A DNA stretch of 64,000 nucleotides from Avena insularis (GCA_023614405.1 CM042684.1:473193650-473257649), one strand, 5' to 3'; shown: positions 34,552 to 45,930, numbered from the stretch's first letter. Numbers and translations: made by a program. The notes: generated by a model from the sequence alone, not told the origin.

Positions 34552-36871
34552 CATCAATCAACTAGTCTTGGGACAATGCACATAGAACTAAGAATGGCCA
34601 CTATGCTCTCAAAGTAGGTGCATAAAGATAGAAGGTGGAGACTCAATATAATGGTGGAAGAAAGGGCCTTCATAGAAGGAAGTAGGGATTCAAGTCTCAT
34701 AAATAGGTTCCAAAAATTATGGTACTTATAGCTTTCAGCTCTCATTGCCCCTATCATAAGCATCTTGAAGGTGATTAAGGTTAAAGTGACACAACTAAGA
34801 GGATATGCTTGACAAGTTATAAACCGAAATCTCATGCCCCTTACTTACAAAGACCGAACCTCATGCTACTCAACTTTAGTCACAAGTAAGCTCTTGTCAT
34901 TGTAAGTACATATTTATCATGAAGAACCGCCAACGGGGTACCCCTTGCACATGATACAGGAGCTATCCCATAATCAAAATGACAAGGCAAGCAGACAATG
35001 AGCATCTCAGCGATCTTTTATTTGCTATTTGCATAGGTTTTTATTGAGGATGCTTCATAGAGTGCTCATTACGGTTATGCTGCAAGTCTCCACCATGATT
35101 AGGCATGGATTAGGCTAGCGGCCCAAGCGTTTCTCTAACACACATACAAACTCCATGATCTTACAAGTTCCACTTTTATTTCACACCACCGGGATCCATA
35201 AGCAAAAGAACATGATATCAACGGGGTACAAAGTACAGGTGCAATGTTGAAAGCGTTCCCCATGATACATGGTTCTGCTAATTTCAACTTATAAAGCGCA
35301 AGCATATACGCAACAAAGAAGGACCCAATGGTTCAAGTTTATTAAATGCAAAAAGTAAAGTGTACCATCAAGTTCGTGAGAGCTTTAATCACTAGTTTTC
35401 TCATAACAAGTTAATTTGGAAGGTAAACAAAAACATGAATATACTTGGAATAGCATATGCTAGTAGGTAGGTATGGCGGAATCTTTGGAATAACTTGGTT
35501 TAAGGAGTTGGATGCATGAGTGGAACTCATACTTGGTTATGGAGGCTAGCAAAAGGCTGGGAGCGACAAACTAAGAGAGCAATAATGGCCATAATCATGC
35601 AGAGCGACAAAACATCATTGATCAAAGCATAAAGTGATACTACAAGTTGAAAACTAAAGGATCATAAAGGCTATGGTGACTTTGGATAGTCATAACATGG
35701 TGTGAGCATGCACCAAGTCAACCCAAATAAAGCATCAAAGGAGAATACCACTATACTATGCTTTAATATGCTAAAACAACGCATGATTCATCCAAAGCAC
35801 ATTAAGCAATCTCAATTGTTTATAACAAGTCATGCGATAGCAAATAATACTAAGCATAAAGCCAAAACAATATCAAGCATGGAATGACAAAGCATAGGCC
35901 ACAGTCAAAAACAAGCTCTCTTTACCAGTTAAGCATGAACGTTCCTACTCTTTTCCAAACCAAACCTAACTATTTGAAAACCAATGTATGAAAGAGGGGG
36001 TCCAACAAATTTATTCAGCAAACTAAGCAAACAAAGCAAACGAAATACCAAAACAAAAACGAAAAAGAAGACGCTCCAAGAACAACACAACTGTGTATGA
36101 AACAATAAAAATGAAGCATTTGGAAGAAACCTGGGATTTTTATTGATGAAGAGGGGGATGCCTTGGGCATCCCCGAGGTTTGAAGCTTGTACTTCTTGGA
36201 TATTTCTTGGGGTGACATGCGTGGCATCCCCAAGCTTGAGCTTTATTCCATCTTTCATCTCATATCTCATTCCTTCCATACACCTGAAATTTTTCCTTCA
36301 TACAAAACTTCACACAATCTTTATTAGCAACATTAGTGCACTCAAGATAATAAGTCTTTAAGGTTCAGTTATAACACCAATAAAACTTCCATTAAAACAC
36401 TAGCTACTGTAGCACTTCCCTCAAAAATCTCAATTCCCCAAAAGAACTCAAAAAGGTACCAACAAGAAGCAAATGCAGAAAATGGCAGAAATCTGTCAAA
36501 ACAGACCAGCAGGTAAAGACTAATTTTTTCGAATTCCTTCTGTTTCTCAAATCAAAAAGTGTTGACCTAACAAAAGTTAGATAACAACCTGGGGCAGAAT
36601 CACAAAAATTCACGCCTCAAAACGATGTATAGAGATTTTACACGAATTTTTACGGTGAAGTACAGAAATCTGTTTTGGGACAACAACTTTCCCAATCATT
36701 ACTTCTCTCTCATTAGAGGTTACTCTTGGCACAAAAAGCAAATAAAAAGGATAAGGAGCGGTTATTACAGAGGTAATAACTTCCAAGACTCATCTAAAAC
36801 TTTTGGGTTATCTCCCAATAAGTACTTTTCTTTAACGCCTTTAAGTTAGGCATAAGAAGCAAAAAAAAGAA
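34552..36871 (-). other. Element I 3' non-coding region
   Basis: No gene is supported. It is nearly identical to 28840-31215 of element II and, from 36400 to 36871, matches 63490-63990 of element K. Frames such as 36015-36233 and 36143-36361 overlap on opposite strands and also occur in the element II copy as neutral drift, so they are not called. A stem-loop lies at 36761-36780. Confidence 0.8.
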
Positions 36872-37495
36872 TCAAGTGTTCTCAAATGAAGAAGCATTAA
36901 GATCAATACCAGAAATATTTTCAAGAAGGCAAGGTATATCATACAAATAAGTTCTAGAGGATCCTCTCTCAATGCTCTTAGGTTTACTATTTTCATCAAA
37001 AGGGTTTTTAGGAACAATCCAATCAAGATTCTTTTCTATGGCTTCATGTATTGCTACCAGTTTAAAGGGTATTGGTACCTTAGTTTCCTCCCCATTAGGT
37101 TTAGTTTTATTCATCTTCTCTCGTGTACCAAGAGCATCTACACATGAGCCTAACATATTGAAACGTTCACAGACTTTTCTAGCTTCCTTGGCAACATCAT
37201 AGAATTCCTTAAGCAAAGTTTCAAGAATAAAGTCCCTCTTTTTAGGGTCCTCAATTTCGTTAAGTTTAAGAAACATTACTTGCATTAAGGGGTTAAGGTT
37301 AACAAACCTAGCTTCCAACATGTGAACTAAAGAAGCTGCAACAATCTCATAGTTTGGAGCAAGTTCTACAAGGGATCTATCCTCAATATCCTCATGTTTA
37401 CTAACATGATTAAAGAATTCTTCAATATTATCTTTTCCAGTTATTGAACCACTACCTATTGAAAGGTCTTTCAGGGTGAATTTAGGGATCAACAT
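36872..37495 (-). CDS. Uncharacterised 207-residue protein of element I
   Basis: Intact minus-strand frame from ATG 37493-37495 (MLIPKFTLKDLSIGSG) to a stop at 36872. It occupies the gag position, about 200 bp from the primer-binding sites. It is mainly charged and helix-prone, with basic stretches (KEARKVCERFNML, REKMNKTKPNGEE) and no membrane segment, zinc knuckle or known catalytic motif. The last nine residues (LNASSFENT) and the following DNA are identical in kind to the end of gag-protease in element K, so this ORF appears to have been placed on a shared 3' backbone. It could be a capsid-like or RNA-binding protein, but nothing in the sequence proves that. It is free of stops, unlike most frames nearby, which may mean a younger element or selection. 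Confidence 0.65.
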   Translation of the reverse strand: MLIPKFTLKDLSIGSGSITGKDNIEEFFNHVSKHEDIEDRSLVELAPNYEIVAASLVHMLEARFVNLNPLMQVMFLKLNEIEDPKKRDFILETLLKEFYDVAKEARKVCERFNMLGSCVDALGTREKMNKTKPNGEETKVPIPFKLVAIHEAIEKNLDWIVPKNPFDENSKPKSIERGSSRTYLYDIPCLLENISGIDLNASSFENT

Positions 37496-37696
37496 GGTGA
37501 GCTAAGGAAAAGGTAACAACTAAAGGAGACTTAATTTTTTTGTGTTTTTAAATAAGAAAGCAAATTAGTAAAACTATTTTTTTTGTGTTTTTGATAAAGA
37601 AACAAGCAAACAAAGTAAAAAGAAACTAAGCAAAACAAAAATAACAAAGTAAAGAGATTGGTTATGACGGACTCCCCTTGTGAAGATGTCCTTGAC

Positions 37697-37714
37697 TCCC
37701 CGGCAACGGCGCCA
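37697..37714 (-). promoter_or_regulatory. Element I second primer-binding site copy
   Basis: Minus-strand TGGCGCCGTTGCCGGGGA, an exact copy of 37765-37782, placed 68 bases further into the element. Confidence 0.8.
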
Positions 37715-37764
37715 AAAAAAGTTGTGCTGGCGCGTGGTTAACGTGGGAGCTTCTTCTTCTTCAG

Positions 37765-37782
37765 TCCCCGGCAACGGCGCCA
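37765..37782 (-). promoter_or_regulatory. Element I primer-binding site
   Basis: Minus-strand TGGCGCCGTTGCCGGGGA, matching the 3' end of plant tRNA-Asp, 11 bases from the LTR end at 37794. Confidence 0.88.
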
Positions 37783-37793
37783 GAAAAAGTTGT

Positions 37794-39363
37794 TGATGGC
37801 CCAAATATATCGAGCTCGTTGGGGAACCCCAAGAGGAAGGTATGATGAGCACAGCAGCAAGTTTTCCCTCAGTAAGAAATCAAGGTTATCAATCCAGTAG
37901 GAGTAAGGAAACACCCCAAAGGTGTAGCTAGCTGAACGTTGGCAGGGCACACTACCGGTGCCAGCACCAATGTGGAGACCTGCACAACACAACCGCAGAA
38001 CTTTGCCCCCAACTTGCGATGAGGTTGTCAATCTCAACGGTTTTGCTAAAAACAAAGGATTAAACGTATCGAATGGAAGGAAGTAATAGTTTGCAGAAAG
38101 TAAACCCAAAGCAGTAAACAGTTTGTATATTGTATGTAAAAGAAAGGACCGGGGTCCATAGTTCACTAGAGGTGGCTCTCCTTAAGATAGATAACATGCT
38201 GGGTGAACAAATTACAGCGGGGCAATTGACAAACATCGAGAAAGCATACAAGCATATACTAATCATCTTGACTCCTTTGAGATTCGATTGGGCATTACAA
38301 CATTATACATAGACCGCCATCCAACTGCATCTATGACTAATAATCCACCTTCAGGTTATCATCCGAACCCCTCCAGTATTAAGTTACAAGCAACAAATTA
38401 TTGCTTTACGAATTGCGTGTAAAGTAAACAATACGACTGTTCTATGAATAAAGGATTGCTATTTTCTCCCTAGTAGCAACAACACATCTAGTACCTTAGA
38501 GATTTCTATCACTTCCCTAGATTACCAGAGGCATGAACCCACTATCGAGCATAAATACTAACTCTTGGAGTTGCTAGCATCTACTCGGCCAAGATAGCTA
38601 CTAACAACGGAAAGCATGCAAGATCACAAATAACAAAGACATGATAGAATCAATAATCAATCTGAAATAGCATCTCAATATCCATCGGATCCCCACAAAC
38701 ACAACATGTAGATTAGAAATAGATGATATTGATCATGAACGGAGCTCACAAGATCTAAACATGGTGGCACAAAGGAGGAGAACCAACCATCTAGCTACTA
38801 CATGGACCCGTAGTCTAGGAATGAACTACTCACGCATCACACCGGAGACAGTCATGGTGATGAAGAAGGCCTCCACGATGATCTCTCCCCTCCGGCAGGG
38901 TGCCGGGAAGAGCTTCAGATCCCTCCTGATCTAGGGATGGAGATGGTGGCGGCTATAGACTCTTTCGTGGAATTTTGATCGGGGTACTTAGGGTTTTTGT
39001 CCCGGGAGACTTTTATAGGTGAAGAGGAAAGGTTGGTGGAGTGCCAGGGGGCCCACACCAGGTGGCGGCGCGCCTAGGGCTGGCCGCCCTGGTTCCCCTC
39101 TCATCTCCCCTCCGAACTCCGTGTTGCTTCGGGTAAAATATTGACTTTGGCTTTTGTCTGGTCCAGTTCCGAGAATATTTCCTTACTAGCTTTTCTAAAA
39201 CCAAAAACAGGAGAAAACAGGCAACTGGCACTATGGCATCTTGTTAATAGGTTAGTTCCATAAAATGTGCAAAAATACTCCAAAGTATGGAAAAAAACAT
39301 AAGAAAGTAGATATAAAACAAGCATGGAACATCAAAAATTATAGATACATTTCCAACGTATCA
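37794..39363 (-). repeat. Element I 5' LTR
   Basis: 1570 bp, minus-strand start TGATACGTTGGAAATGTATC at 39363 and end TTTGGGCCATCA at 37794. It matches 24907-26482 over its length, with a diverged promoter region around 39000-39180. Confidence 0.92.
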
Positions 39364-39763
39364 GTGGGGCCGCATAGCACACATGTGGTATCCATGGCAA
39401 GAGGGTGCGGAAGGAAAGGCGCCGAAACAAGCTCAACACTACGGGAGCCATAGTTCATCGAGTGGATGAGACAAATGGTGAGCCTATCAGCCTGAAGAAT
39501 GTGAAAGCGAGCTATGACAACGACTGCGCATGCATCCTTCAGAAACTGCAAATTGCAATGACACGGACATTAGGTCCAACGAGACGCTCGTCAACCTCCT
39601 ACTTACGAAGTTACTCGCCGGATGATTGTCATGTTGTTGATGCTCATGATGATTGCATTTCTCTATGTCATCATTGTTTAACTTGTATTACTTTCATTAG
39701 ACTTCATGTATTTCGAGAATGACTATTATATGTAATGGGCAACTACTTTCTACTATTCTCTAC
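39364..39763. other. Unclassified 400-bp segment
   Basis: Lies between the element I 5' LTR and the element G 5' LTR. A plus-strand frame at 39405-39722 (105 codons, ending CITFIRLHVFRE) has no recognisable domain. It does not continue the MULE seen left of element I. It may be a fragment of another transposon or of a gene. Confidence 0.3.
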
Positions 39764-40255
39764 TGATGGGGATATGCCAAATGGGGTATGCCCAGTAGGA
39801 CGTTTTGACTGGACCAAGGGCTTTGCGAATGGCCTGCAGGACGGCAACTGGAATGCGACTGAGAGGGGGCCTGGTGACTAGAAGCTGGAGGCCCAGAAGC
39901 GTAGCTGAAGCCCAGTCGGATAAGGTCAAATCCTCTGAGTCCTTGATTGATTCGGTTGTATATCTGTAAACCCTAGTGAGGTACCCCTATATAAGCCTCC
40001 CTAGGATTCCTTTTGTACTCATGTTCCATCATACACCCCTTCTGAGTGACTCGCTGCCTAGCCGCCGAGCTCACCACCCATGTAACTCACTCGCTGATAA
40101 TACAATCTAGCAGGAGTAGGTCTTTACCCTACGGGGGCTGAACCTAGGTAAACTCATGTGTCTCAGCCCTCATATCGCACCGCAGATGGCCGCCCTCTCT
40201 TGCCCTCAATCCTATCAATCGCTACCCCTAGTAGCGACTGACGTGGTCATCCCCA
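39764..40255 (+). repeat. Element G 5' LTR
   Basis: About 490 bp, starting TGATGGGGATATGCC after the break in sequence at 39763. It has TATATAA at 39988-39994 and pyrimidine-rich transcribed sequence after it. The right end (CATCCCCA) is inferred from distance to the primer-binding site; no partner LTR is available. Confidence 0.7.
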
Positions 40256-40261
40256 CGATAG

Positions 40262-40279
40262 TGGCGCCCACATTGGGGC
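40262..40279 (+). promoter_or_regulatory. Element G primer-binding site
   Basis: TGGCGCCCACATTGGGGC, close to the TGGCGCCCACCGTGGGGC form of many plant Tat elements. The tRNA partner was not determined. Confidence 0.75.
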
Positions 40280-41762
40280 ATGGCCGGTCTGGCCTGAGTT
40301 CTGCGGCGAGAACCTATTCGCCAATCGATTGGCTGATCGCCACCGGCCGTATGATTGCTAGCGGTGGGATCCTCCAGATCCTGCCTAGCAGCTACATCCC
40401 GGTGTCACGCCCGATCACGTACATCGCGTTGATGTCGGTCGGTACCATCAACTTGTTCGTCGGCTTCACCGACATCGTCGACCCGGCGGGAATGGTGATC
40501 GTCGCCGGATCTCCACCGCACCACGATATGCTCTCGGAGGACCAATTCCGCTCCATCAGCCGCCTCGCCCCCGAGTACGACTCGGCCACCAGCAACGCGG
40601 CCAAGACTGATGCTGCCATGGACGACATGGCTCTCCACGACGACACTGACTCGGTGACCCCTGCATCAGTCGCCGGATCCATCACCGCCGCATCGCGCGA
40701 GGACTCCATCACGCGAGTCTCCAACCCAGAGGATTTCGAGGACCCCTCCATCCTCGGGGTCTTCGACTCCGACTCCGGATCAGAGTCCCCTGAGGACTTT
40801 CACGCCAGATCCAATCAGTTCAACATGATCTACATGTCGGGTAGCACAAGCGCCCCGCCAGACCCCTTCTCCATTCCGATCCCACCGACCGCGATAGCAA
40901 TGTAGGTCGAAGAAGCCCGCCTGCGACTAGAGGAGGTGTCACGCAGGGAGCAGGCCAATCGCGAGAAATTCCGCCTCGAGCGGGAAATGGCGCAGGAGAT
41001 ATCGCTCTACCATCAGCGCCGCATCAGGACCCACCTGCACTCCAACGTCTAGGGCCGCGTCTTGATCTTCAACAACGAAAGCAATCCCGCACGCGCGGCC
41101 GAGCGCGAGTACCGTGAGAACGCACCGCCCGGCGGTAGCAACTGCCCGCCACCTAGGGCACAGGCGACCGGAGCCCCACCGCCACCCATAGGCCGCGCGC
41201 CTCCACCGGACCAGCCGTGAATCATCATTTCGCTGCAAGCCTGCAACGCCAACGGGCTCCCGCTATACTCCACCCCAATGGACAATGTCATCGCGGCAGA
41301 TGCCGCAATCGCCCACCTTGACATCTAAGGAGAGGGCACGCTATAGATCCAGTACGCCAAGGCCCTACTCGCCAGGGCCGTCGAGCAGCAAGCCGCGGGA
41401 GTCGACCCATGGGGGCGGATGTACTCCCGCTCATCGGGAAGTAGGGCGGCCTCAAGCGGCCGTCCAACTGTCACCAACACCCTCAACTTCCCACCGCCCG
41501 AGCCCCTGCCGCTCCAACCACGGGCCGCCAACCCTGCACTCTCCACCAACAAGCCGCGACCTGCGAACAACACGGTCGCCGCCAACGGCCAACCCATCGA
41601 CGCACAGACGCACATCATCAACAATCAGGCCTGGCGGGCGTGCAATCGCAACGACTTGAGGCACACCCTCACCAACCACGGTGACCCCGAGCCAAGGGGC
41701 TCGCTCAGCCGAGTCGGCCCTCAGTGCTTTAGACCAATGATCCGAGGCAAGAAGTACCCAGC
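40280..41762 (+). pseudogene. gag: Element G gag, N-terminal part
   Basis: One reading frame continues from before 40280 to 41762 without a single frameshift. It encodes an acidic, serine-rich N-terminal part (PSILGVFDSDSGSESPEDF) and a coiled, charged stretch (RLRLEEVSRREQANREKF), then proline-rich sequence and GPQCFRPMIRGKKYPA at the end. It is interrupted by five stops: TAG 40903, TAG 41050, TGA 41218, TAA 41326 and TAG 41344. Every one is a single C-to-T change away from CAG, CGA or CAA. The frame crosses the insertion of element J and resumes at 50166 with NFKAPKEIQKYDP. Gag of this lineage forms the particle core. Confidence 0.82.
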
Positions 41763-43039
41763 TGATACCTTCGATCCGGATTACGGATGTAGTATAGCTT
41801 CTTTTTCCTTAGTAGACCTAGGTTATCGAATCCTCGGGAAGCAAATGCGTAGTGAAGTTACTTTAACGGACCTTCGAGAGTTTTAGAATTCCTTTTGTGT
41901 TTTCACCAGACCAGTAGTTTGTGTATTTTGGTTGTTGTCGATGATGGAGAGAGAGGGCCTAGGGCGTTCGGTTCTACCTGTAGCTGTGCAAAACATCTGA
42001 TGGAAATAAAAGATAGAAATAAAGCATGACTGTACTTGTTAGAGCAAGATAAATTATATGTGGGAAGTGCATCCATAATTGATATTGCCTCCGCAACTGC
42101 TTATAGCAATAACCTACTAGTCTCATCCATATAAGAAAGAGAACTAATGATATGCATCATGATTTCACCGTTAATCCCAAGAAAATCCCTCACATACAGC
42201 CGTACTACCCCTTCAGTCACTGGGGTTCCCAACCTGCAGATCAGTCATCACTCATACTCCCTATACCTGGCTCAACCCTCAGGGTCTTGGGGTACCTAAC
42301 AAGTCCTTAGATTGAGGCAAGAGAGGATACAATAATCATCATGTCATACAAACTAATACACGATCCCATCTATGATAATTCACATGCACAATTGCTACAT
42401 GGCTAGGCCGAAGCCCTTAGCCCAAGGAGAATTACTCACACATAGAGATGAGATCAACAATCACAAACATTGTAATGAAAATCATAAGATTGATAGCAGT
42501 AGTCTTACAATGTCGCCAATCGGAGAAGAGATCTACTATTACAAGTGGTGGAGTATGGCTATGGAGATGGAGAAGGGTTTGGCGATCTGGAGGCAGATTT
42601 TTGGCGGAGTCTAGCTTCTGCGGGGTGGAGAGAGAGATAGCGTGAGAGATAGTTTTCCCGTCGCCTGAGGCTTCTTTATATAGGGGTCCCTTCATGAAAG
42701 TTGTTCTGTTTGACCTAACGGTGGCGACGCCAACTATATGACCGGAGCTATACGGTCAGAATTTTTGCTCTGGCTGTATAGTTGGTCGTTACAGCGTCTG
42801 CCTTTGTTGGACGGCTCCTGGTTTCTTCTGGTTGAAGGAAATATCGTATCTTCGACTTTAATGTAGTGATTCCCTCCTTTAAACGACATTATCTGCGCAG
42901 GAAAAATACAAGAAGAAAGGATTGCATACCCATCTGAATATTAGCATTAGTGGTAGGGTTTAGAGAGATATTTCATCAAAATTATGACTAATATATGGTT
43001 TAAATGTAGATGTTAGATGGCTATATTTTAGAGCCATCA
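41763..43039 (-). repeat. Element J 3' LTR
   Basis: 1277 bp, minus strand TGATGGCTCTAAAATATAG to CGAAGGTATCA. A TATA box (minus-strand CCTATATAAA) lies at 42675-42684. The inverted-repeat motif shared with the internal array is at about 42729-42791, just upstream of the TATA box. The polypurine tract (minus-strand AAGCTTGGGTAGGT) adjoins at 43040-43053. Confidence 0.95.
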
Positions 43040-44188
43040 ACCTACCCAAGCTTAAACTTGATCGTCCCGAGCAAGAAAACCAAAGTCAAAAAAGAACTCA
43101 GCATTTAAACTAAAATAACGAGATGGTGATCTTACTCATGATTAATAGTCTCACCTTTCCTCCACTTCATAAATCTGAAAAACTTCAGCATAGATAGAGT
43201 AATGGCAAGCATATCATACAGGCTTCATGCATCCTTATAGCGCAACAAAATCATTGTAAGTATGGATGATCCAAATGAGTAAATTTTATTCCATGTCAAG
43301 TAATCAACTCATAGGCTTGCCTGTGAAACAGTAAAGTATAATCATGTAAATTAAGAGTGTGAGAGTTGTCATGAAAAGCATATATACTAGAGTATCTCAA
43401 TTCTCCCACATCAATGAATCAAGACTTTTCAAGCACTACTTTTCTATTCATTGTCCTTCAAGAATTTCAGTTTTTAGGTAATTGAGAGCATGCCAAAAAA
43501 AATTAGTTTATCGGGCTGTGATGGACACTCGTGGCATCACTAAGGTTTTGTTCCTTTTGCACAATGATTTCTCATAACAGCCAGAGGAGTGATTCCATCA
43601 TGATTACAGCTACCCGAGAGTGCCAAGAATCTTACACACTATAGCATTATTGCTACAAATGTTTAATCAACTCATAGCCAAAATCTAGGAGTTTCCTCCA
43701 TTAAGATCGTTCATAGGCCAGCGGAGTTGTTCGCATCCCATGAAGTTTGACACGTGTAAAGCTATATCATTCTTATGATTAACAAGTCAAACTTTGGCAT
43801 GCTCACAAAACCCGCTACACATTAATTCAATCGAACAAATCCTTTCAAAGAGAGCTATCAAGTCAATCAATATTTTTAGTGGTGTCGAGTGTCTCTAGAA
43901 ATAAGCCTTCAAGACTAAGCACTACAACACCCAAGTCTTCGTTTGTGATACTTTTTCTTATTACAATTGTTTAGTAATTTTTAGGCAAGACTTGGTTAAC
44001 TACGCGAGCTGGAACAAAATAAGCCCAATTAAATACCCATGCAAACAACAATATTACGACAATACAAAGACTCACTCCACCAATATATGTCTCAACATTC
44101 ACTAGTAACTAGCATAGGTTTCTCAAACTTCAAAAGTGGGGAGTCATAAGGCATACCTCTCATGTTTGGTTCCACTTATCTTCCTTTT
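43040..44188 (-). other. Element J 3' non-coding region
   Basis: About 1.15 kb between the Athila-type ORF and the 3' LTR. No coding frame or repeat is recognised apart from the polypurine tract at its left end. Confidence 0.75.
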
Positions 44189-45706
44189 TTATTTGTTTCT
44201 TGGAAACTCGAAGTCGATCACTCTCCTGCAAATATATAAAGACCTCGAGGTGGAAAGAAAAGCAAGAGGGAAAATAAGGAAAAATGGAGAAATATTTTTG
44301 TGATTTTTAAGAGAGGAAAATAGAGAATAGAAAATTGGCGGCAAAGTTCGGCTAGAAAATTTCGAAAGCAAAATAGAAAGAACTAAATATAAAGTGTTGG
44401 GGAAACCAACACGAGTGCTTATAAACTCAGATAAAAATGTAACCTCGAAATAAACAAATAAACGCCAAATAAAGATGCCTGAGGAAACTTCCCCAAGCTT
44501 AGGATTTTGCAAGCCCTTCAAATCATTGTGGTGGCAGGAAAAGTCGTTACTCCAGTTCGCAAAATGAGTTGAGAGGTTACTTGTTGATTCTCGGAGGTTC
44601 AAAGAGAGGTTGTGCATCCTCTCCACAGTCCCTCCAAGTCCTTGGAAATCTTGGTATGTGGCAAACCAGGTTTGTGGCTGCTCCTGTTGATGAGGAACCT
44701 CTTGCTCCTCTTCTTGGTCCTCATCCTCTTCAGGAATCTCCTCCTCGATTTTGTACTTCTCAACATGCACATCATATAGCAAACGTCCTTCCTCGATAGA
44801 TAAAAGACCATTAGGCATAGGAGCGGGGTAGATACGCCTAGCTCCAGCAATATGCAGGTAATAAACACCACCTCTCCTAGTGCACATTCCACATGCTCTC
44901 AAGGTGGAGAAACCAACACGTGTCTCACCTAGTACGGGTCGCAACTCACATAGGTTGAGGCCTAGGGTAGTGGCAAGCACGGTGATGACACCTCCTCCTA
45001 TGATTGGACCTTGGCTTTGGGAGGCTTGGTTCTCCAGGTAGTGCACAAGGATGGCGCCCAAGTTGAGTGACAAGTTGCAGTTGATGTATGCAGCCTTTGC
45101 GAGGAATAATATGTCCTCCTCGTTGAGTCTTGTGAACTCATTACGTGCCTGCAAGGTGTTAGCAATAACATAGAACAAATAGCGAATTGTAGGATGTTGA
45201 ATATTCTTCCCTTTGTTCACTCTACTAGTGAAACTCATTCCATTATAGTATTGATCGGGGGAAGGACTTATGCCAGTAAAAGATGCGCGTAAAGCATGAA
45301 TATCATTGTTTGGCAAATTAAAGCATGCACACCATTCATCTAATGTTAAAGTGTAGTTGTTGTTCATCAGGCGGAAAGAAATAGTATCCTCTCCTTGCCA
45401 CAGTTTAATGGTGCTTTGCAATGAACTTAGGAATTCAATGGTTAAGCGGCAATAAGTAGGTACATCACTGTACACAAAGTTTTGCAGGCTAGATCTATTG
45501 CAAAGTAAATTAAATTCATCAGAAATACCGAGTTGGTTCAATATAATGGGGCAAGCCCACTTGGTGTCCTTCACTTCGCGGTTCTTGATCTTGTTGAAGC
45601 GTTCACGATAGGCCTCATCCCTGAACCGTATCGCCATGCGTTCCCGAGCAACAGCCTGAGAAGCACTAGTGGTGGCACGAGCACGAGTTTGGCTCCTTGT
45701 GTTCAT
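44189..45706 (-). CDS. ATHILA ORF-1-type protein of element J
   Basis: Start chosen at ATG 45704-45706 (MNTRSQTRARATTS). The frame also has an ATG 12 bases upstream, but a possible splice acceptor (TATAAG) directly precedes the chosen one. Residues about 30-250 match what I know of the ATHILA ORF-1 family: RFRDEAYRERFNKIKNREV, TKWACPIILNQLGISDEF, RLTIEFLSSL, then TLDEWCACFNLP. An acidic glutamine-rich stretch (EEEIPEEDEDQEEEQEV) follows near residue 335. The last about 110 residues are hydrophobic in patches (LYLVLSILL, FFLIFPLAF) and may be a membrane tail or simply read-through into 3' sequence. Athila elements carry such a gene after pol, often compared with envelope genes; its function is unknown. 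The frame is intact over 505 codons, while gag-protease of the same element has four stops. Confidence 0.78.
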   Translation of the reverse strand: MNTRSQTRARATTSASQAVARERMAIRFRDEAYRERFNKIKNREVKDTKWACPIILNQLGISDEFNLLCNRSSLQNFVYSDVPTYCRLTIEFLSSLQSTIKLWQGEDTISFRLMNNNYTLTLDEWCACFNLPNNDIHALRASFTGISPSPDQYYNGMSFTSRVNKGKNIQHPTIRYLFYVIANTLQARNEFTRLNEEDILFLAKAAYINCNLSLNLGAILVHYLENQASQSQGPIIGGGVITVLATTLGLNLCELRPVLGETRVGFSTLRACGMCTRRGGVYYLHIAGARRIYPAPMPNGLLSIEEGRLLYDVHVEKYKIEEEIPEEDEDQEEEQEVPHQQEQPQTWFATYQDFQGLGGTVERMHNLSLNLRESTSNLSTHFANWSNDFSCHHNDLKGLQNPKLGEVSSGIFIWRLFVYFEVTFLSEFISTRVGFPNTLYLVLSILLSKFSSRTLPPIFYSLFSSLKNHKNISPFFLIFPLAFLSTSRSLYICRRVIDFEFPRNK

Positions 45707-45930
45707 CTTATAAAACATTGAAGAAAGGAAAAAATAAAACTTTTTGATCCAACAACAGTAAGTATAATATATTCTTCATCTAAACACACTAAAGAATCTC
45801 TTCAAGATAATAATCTAGGTAAGAAAATCATGGCAGTAAGTTCATAGTAGGTCTCACCCTAGATTGATAATGAGAATATATCAAAGATGAATTTGCAAAA
45901 AGTACTTGGAGGATCGGAGGAGAAACATAC
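45707..45930 (-). other. Possible 5'-leader intron before the Athila-type ORF
   Basis: On the minus strand CTACG is followed by GTATGT (45925-45930), a good plant splice donor. A T-rich tract and TATAAG (ending at 45707) lie directly before the start codon. The exon candidate 45931-46040 is pyrimidine- and adenine-rich like a plant 5' leader. This is inference only. Confidence 0.4.

Larger units (their letters stand above)
24907..39363 (-). mobile_element. Athila-lineage gypsy element I, non-autonomous, nested-into
   Basis: Minus-strand element: 5' LTR 37794-39363, doubled primer-binding site, a 207-residue ORF, about 2.3 kb non-coding, then (after element II, 26873-34551) a short internal piece, a polypurine tract and the 3' LTR 24907-26482. 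No reverse transcriptase or integrase is present. The tRNA-Asp-type primer site and the common backbone with K, whose gag is Athila-like, support the lineage. Its own flanks do not match (CCCTC on the left, GTGGG on the right), unlike the other complete elements here. Confidence 0.85.

Noticed and set aside
40156..40261. ATG at 40156 as the true start of element G gag
   Set aside because: The frame is open there, but it lies within the LTR upstream of the primer-binding site, so it is more likely read-through than the gag start. The true start is uncertain.
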